Source: Hofstenia miamia
Lineage: Eukaryota > Xenacoelomorpha > Acoela
Direction of reading: 5' to 3'
Length of the DNA stretch: 64,000 nt
NCBI GenBank assembly: GCA_004352715.1
Contig: SCFE01000018.1
Coordinates: 818,672 to 882,671, forward strand
In this document: piece by piece, positions 60,001 to 64,000 of the stretch
Numbering within the stretch: the stretch's first letter is position 1
Layout of the letters: the number at the start of each line of letters is the position of its first letter
The notes under the pieces: model-generated
What the model saw: only the letters and a program-made list of their open reading frames with translations
Database searches by the model: none
Told to the model about the DNA's origin: nothing
Made by a program: the position numbers and the translations under genes

Positions 60001-61808
60001 GCATGATATCGAATAGCTTTTTCACCATTAGTGACACATATGGGCATGTTCAATGTCGTGCACATGATTTGAGAAGTCTCATTCTCAGCTAAAATTTCAG
60101 AAACTGGTTCACTTTTATTTGGTGGCTGTGGTAGTCCATACATCAATAAGATTTTTGGAGAAGTAGCCAAAAGAATCGGCATATGTGAAGATAATTCTAA
60201 AACTTTTTAGCGTTAATTTACATTATGTAAAATGCTAATTAAAATATCTAATTTTCCAATTTCATATGTAAAATTCAATTTAAAAAATGTAAACTCAAAA
60301 TTTGAAATTTCCTTTCAATATTGAAGATATTTTTACGTTCTTATATAAATAAGTTAGCAAAGAATTGATACATAGTAAGATTTACTAATGAAGGAAGTAT
60401 CAAACATTTTAAACATATAATGCAAGATAATTATGAATTGAACACAACCAAGACCTGACTTGCGCCTAGAGTTTTGCGGTAGGTATTCATATTTAGCTTT
60501 AATAAAAATCTTTTAAGATGGTACATTGAAAGTTGTGGAAAATATTTTTGTAGATTATTTCCTTACTATATTATATTTCGTCCAAATACCGCATTATTGA
60601 ATGTTTCTTAACTATAATCACTCAAATCAATAGTTGGATTAGATTTGCATTTGTAAAAAATTATGCTACAGTTTTGATTTTATGTACCAATTAATTTGTT
60701 TGCTGCATAGAAATATCAATATACTCGTATATATTCTACAATTTCTTTAGATACTTTTTACTCAGATATTAGTAATAAACTGCTAGATATTTAAGCAAAC
60801 ATATATGACAGCATTTTAAGAAGAGTACCGCTTCCATGTGCGAAAACTATAGACAGAAATGGAAGTAGAACCTACCCAGCCTTGCGCCAAGTTCACGTGC
60901 TCGACGCAACTCCAAATTTACTTCAAGACATCCTTTACTGCTTTCAAAGTACTAAACCATTTTTAAAATACAATGTAATAACATCACTATCAAAAACAAT
61001 GACAATAAAATGTATGTTGCAGACATATGAAGAAAATGTTTAACGTAAGAGAGTTTTTGTAGAATATATATTTCTACATTGTAGAGGAAATATTAGGACT
61101 TCTGAAAAAAATACAGTTCTGTTCATGAGGAATTTCCCGTTACTAATAAAATTAGGGCGTGTTAATTCGCCAATGCTAGAAGTCTATGTTAAATATTTAT
61201 TGAAAGGTCTAATGCATTTCTATGCAATTGCAGATTCTATCACACAATCAATATTTAATTGCAGAAAATTATCTTGGAATCATTAAAAGTGGATATTTTT
61301 TGTTGAATTTTCTTAACTCTATTTTTGTCACATGGACATCCACTTAAGACATACCTAACTTCAATTCATCATATGAGTACACTCAGCTCATTTCCTGCTC
61401 TACTATTGACTAGCTTCAATTACTTCAATCTTAAAAACTTTTTTGACAATCCGATGACTTGCTGCTAGCATTTCATTGATATATACAATCGAAAACAGAT
61501 ATCGTGTCTTGAATGGAATTAATGTGGATCAACTTCTTGTCTAGATTCATTTAACTGGTCTTCAATTCAAATACCAGAATGATATATATATATATATATT
61601 TAAGCGAAAATCGGTTTTCCAATAATAACACACATTGTAAGGATATCTAAGCAACGAATACAATTCGTAAAACTGAATACATTGTATTGCTATGCATTTT
61701 CAAAATTTCTTATTCAGAAATTTACGTAGCTTGTGTGGAAATTGTCTTTGTTGAAAATCGGTCCAATCCGCTCGTCACTTTTTTTCTTCTGCAAAAATAA
61801 CTGCTTAA
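57016..61808. other. Intergenic, no supported gene
   Basis: About 4.8 kb of AT-rich DNA. A 92-codon minus-strand frame at 59904-60182 has balanced composition but no family I recognise. A short TA run lies at 61582-61599. Confidence 0.45.
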
Positions 61809-62061
61809 CACGTTGGCTGCCGCAGTGTATAAAATTAGTTATTTCCATAGTGCCAACGGTATTTTAAGTATTTTATCTTTGCTGAATATAATTTTTCAGT
61901 AATATATGACATTACTAGGTTAAGTTGGGTTATTTGTATACTGTTTTACGCTGTGCCTACGGGCAGGTCACGCGGCACTGTATTTAAATAATATACCATG
62001 TGTGCCGTACATAAATAGAAATAGGTTTGACAAGCCGGCTGGTCACATGGCAGCCAACGTG
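61809..62061. mobile_element. piggyBac-type MITE with TTAA target site
   Basis: CACGTTGGCTGCC at 61809-61821 is the exact reverse complement of 62049-62061, and both ends are bordered by TTAA (61805-61808 and 62062-62065), the target-site signature of piggyBac. The 253-base element has no coding capacity. GC content is above the local background near both ends. Confidence 0.93.
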
Positions 62062-62065
62062 TTAA

Positions 62066-62396
62066 ATGTAATTTTCACGCAAACTCAAATAAAGGAAGAT
62101 ACTTCACAGTATACAAAATTGTTCTATATGCATTCGACAAGTTTATCTGGTAGCTGCAATACTTTAAATAGGATTAAAGGTTTGTTTGTTTAGACTTAAA
62201 TGTCGAAATAACTATATCCACTGTTTAGAAAATGCTCATAAAAGCTTTTATAGGTTGCTATTGATACATTTTGAAAAACGATAAATATTTATGTAGCAGC
62301 TTTGCTAGGATTAGATAAGAGAATGCTATAATTAATTCCTACAAAGCATTTCTGTTAGCATAAATTGTAAATTTTAATTTCGCTGGCATATAAATT
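62066..62396. other. Intergenic up to the gap
   Basis: No feature recognised. Confidence 0.5.
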
Positions 62397-63396
62397 NNNN
62401 NNNNNNNNNNNNNNNNNNNNNNNNNNNNNNNNNNNNNNNNNNNNNNNNNNNNNNNNNNNNNNNNNNNNNNNNNNNNNNNNNNNNNNNNNNNNNNNNNNNN
62501 NNNNNNNNNNNNNNNNNNNNNNNNNNNNNNNNNNNNNNNNNNNNNNNNNNNNNNNNNNNNNNNNNNNNNNNNNNNNNNNNNNNNNNNNNNNNNNNNNNNN
62601 NNNNNNNNNNNNNNNNNNNNNNNNNNNNNNNNNNNNNNNNNNNNNNNNNNNNNNNNNNNNNNNNNNNNNNNNNNNNNNNNNNNNNNNNNNNNNNNNNNNN
62701 NNNNNNNNNNNNNNNNNNNNNNNNNNNNNNNNNNNNNNNNNNNNNNNNNNNNNNNNNNNNNNNNNNNNNNNNNNNNNNNNNNNNNNNNNNNNNNNNNNNN
62801 NNNNNNNNNNNNNNNNNNNNNNNNNNNNNNNNNNNNNNNNNNNNNNNNNNNNNNNNNNNNNNNNNNNNNNNNNNNNNNNNNNNNNNNNNNNNNNNNNNNN
62901 NNNNNNNNNNNNNNNNNNNNNNNNNNNNNNNNNNNNNNNNNNNNNNNNNNNNNNNNNNNNNNNNNNNNNNNNNNNNNNNNNNNNNNNNNNNNNNNNNNNN
63001 NNNNNNNNNNNNNNNNNNNNNNNNNNNNNNNNNNNNNNNNNNNNNNNNNNNNNNNNNNNNNNNNNNNNNNNNNNNNNNNNNNNNNNNNNNNNNNNNNNNN
63101 NNNNNNNNNNNNNNNNNNNNNNNNNNNNNNNNNNNNNNNNNNNNNNNNNNNNNNNNNNNNNNNNNNNNNNNNNNNNNNNNNNNNNNNNNNNNNNNNNNNN
63201 NNNNNNNNNNNNNNNNNNNNNNNNNNNNNNNNNNNNNNNNNNNNNNNNNNNNNNNNNNNNNNNNNNNNNNNNNNNNNNNNNNNNNNNNNNNNNNNNNNNN
63301 NNNNNNNNNNNNNNNNNNNNNNNNNNNNNNNNNNNNNNNNNNNNNNNNNNNNNNNNNNNNNNNNNNNNNNNNNNNNNNNNNNNNNNNNNNNNNNNN
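62397..63396. other. Assembly gap (1,000 N)
   Basis: Exactly 1,000 Ns, so probably a fixed-size scaffold gap and not a measured length. It hides the rest of the Tc1 transposase on its right. Confidence 1.
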
Positions 63397-63823
63397 AGTG
63401 TAGTGTTGGTATTGCCTGCAGAAGTGCAACCAGTCTCGAATGTTCTTTGAAGACAATCGGGGTTTGGCTTTCGGTTTGCATGATGGAAGGTCAAAGGTAG
63501 TATTCAATCTACGCCTAATGGTGCGTGTTGATACATTCTGCACTACCGCACCTAGATTTGCTTTGACTTCGGAAGAGGAAGAGAATGGTTGATTGACAAT
63601 ATAATGGTGAATGAGATGGTCAGTCTGAGGGGTTGTCACTTTGGTCTTCAAGACTGCTTGTGAGAGGAAAAATTTTGCAGTTGTTGATAGCAAGTAACAC
63701 TTCTGGATACCAAAGATACTGACACGCCCATTCTAACAGCTATAGCGTGATAATTGTACCCCCCCCGTACAAGATATGAATTTGAGCACGCTTTGTTGGT
63801 GAAATTTCACTACCACGGACCAT
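63397..63823 (-). pseudogene. Tc1/Tc3-type transposase, N-terminal part, cut by the gap
   Basis: On the minus strand the start at 63823 reads MVRGSEISPTKRAQIHILY, followed after a run of eight G by YNYHAIAVRMGVSVSLVSRS, the first helix-turn-helix. After a further frame change come VTTPQTDHLIHHYIVNQPF and VSTRTIRRRLN, the second helix-turn-helix, then RDWLHFCRQYQHYT entering the gap. These two DNA-binding motifs are characteristic of Tc1/Tc3 transposases. At least two frameshifts make this copy inactive as assembled; the G8 homopolymer could be a sequencing error, but the second shift would remain. The catalytic domain is in the unsequenced gap. Confidence 0.82.
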
Positions 63824-64000
63824 ATTTCAAACTATAATGATAGTGATTTTTCAGTGAAAATGTATTGTGTGTAAATCTAAAGTTGTTTTAATTTGGTTGG
63901 CTAAATGAGAATCTGTTGTAAATTCTAAGAATAAACTAGGAATTCCAGGAATTTTACGAAGTTTCCAGGAAATAGCATAAAACACGCTTTAGACAGGTTA
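63824..64000. other. Window end, possible Tc1 5' flank
   Basis: Presumed non-coding flank of the transposase remnant; no terminal inverted repeat could be defined before the window ends. Confidence 0.4.

Noticed and set aside
62339-63693. 380-440 codon minus-strand frames
   Set aside because: Mostly 1,000 Ns. Only the right-hand end encodes a Tc1 transposase N-terminus.
1-64000. CRISPR arrays, bacterial operons, rRNA genes
   Set aside because: No regularly spaced direct repeats, no ribosome-binding sites before clustered genes and no rRNA-like GC-rich conserved blocks were seen.

Overview
The window is AT-rich, intron-poor animal DNA, almost certainly from an invertebrate. It has GT-AG introns, a metazoan-type TRPM channel, a class A GPCR and NOL9, and many eukaryotic transposon fossils: Tc1/mariner, pogo-like, hAT, piggyBac, Gypsy, LINE and Penelope-like. 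Long (TA)n microsatellites recur throughout. There are no operons, bacterial signals, CRISPR arrays or convincing tRNA/rRNA genes. The sequence alone does not fix the phylum. I can support three intact protein-coding genes; most of the other open frames are chance frames in AT-rich DNA or fragments of transposases.

Layout. 1-3.9 kb: nothing recognisable. 3.9-8.1 kb: an intact single-exon class A GPCR (minus strand), plus a second tandem copy whose promoter region and first ~51 codons survive and whose coding region is cut off by a decayed Gypsy pol fragment. 8.1-15.9 kb: mostly featureless, with two copies of a Tc1-type MITE. 15.9-16.8 kb: the C-terminal end of a Penelope-like element with a GIY-YIG-type nuclease, next to a (TA)n run and a 311-base gap. 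26.5-27.4 kb: a deleted mariner/IS630-type element. 29.4-31.8 kb: a LINE reverse transcriptase fragment beside a dead Tc1 element with long inverted repeats. 32.4-33.0 kb: an exact 97-bp direct repeat with two single Ns around a hAT/BED-like fragment, probably an assembly artefact. 34.2-39.0 kb: MITEs and a piggyBac transposase fossil.

43.4-50.8 kb: a TRPM channel gene (two coding exons, one 3.9-kb phase-0 intron, 1,176 residues). 52.2 kb: a Tc1 remnant. 53.4-55.3 kb: NOL9/Grc3 polynucleotide kinase (637 residues, uninterrupted CDS). 55.5-57.0 kb: hAT-type inverted repeats, including a MITE with a perfect 8-bp target-site duplication. 61.8-62.1 kb: a piggyBac MITE flanked by TTAA. 62.4-63.4 kb: a 1,000-base gap cutting a Tc1 transposase whose N-terminus remains at 63.4-63.8 kb.

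The three genes act in unrelated processes (peptide or transmitter sensing, cation conductance, rRNA processing), and nothing suggests they form a joint system. Both plus-strand genes have an AG splice acceptor within 6-8 bases of the start codon, which hints at spliced-leader trans-splicing or a 5' UTR intron.
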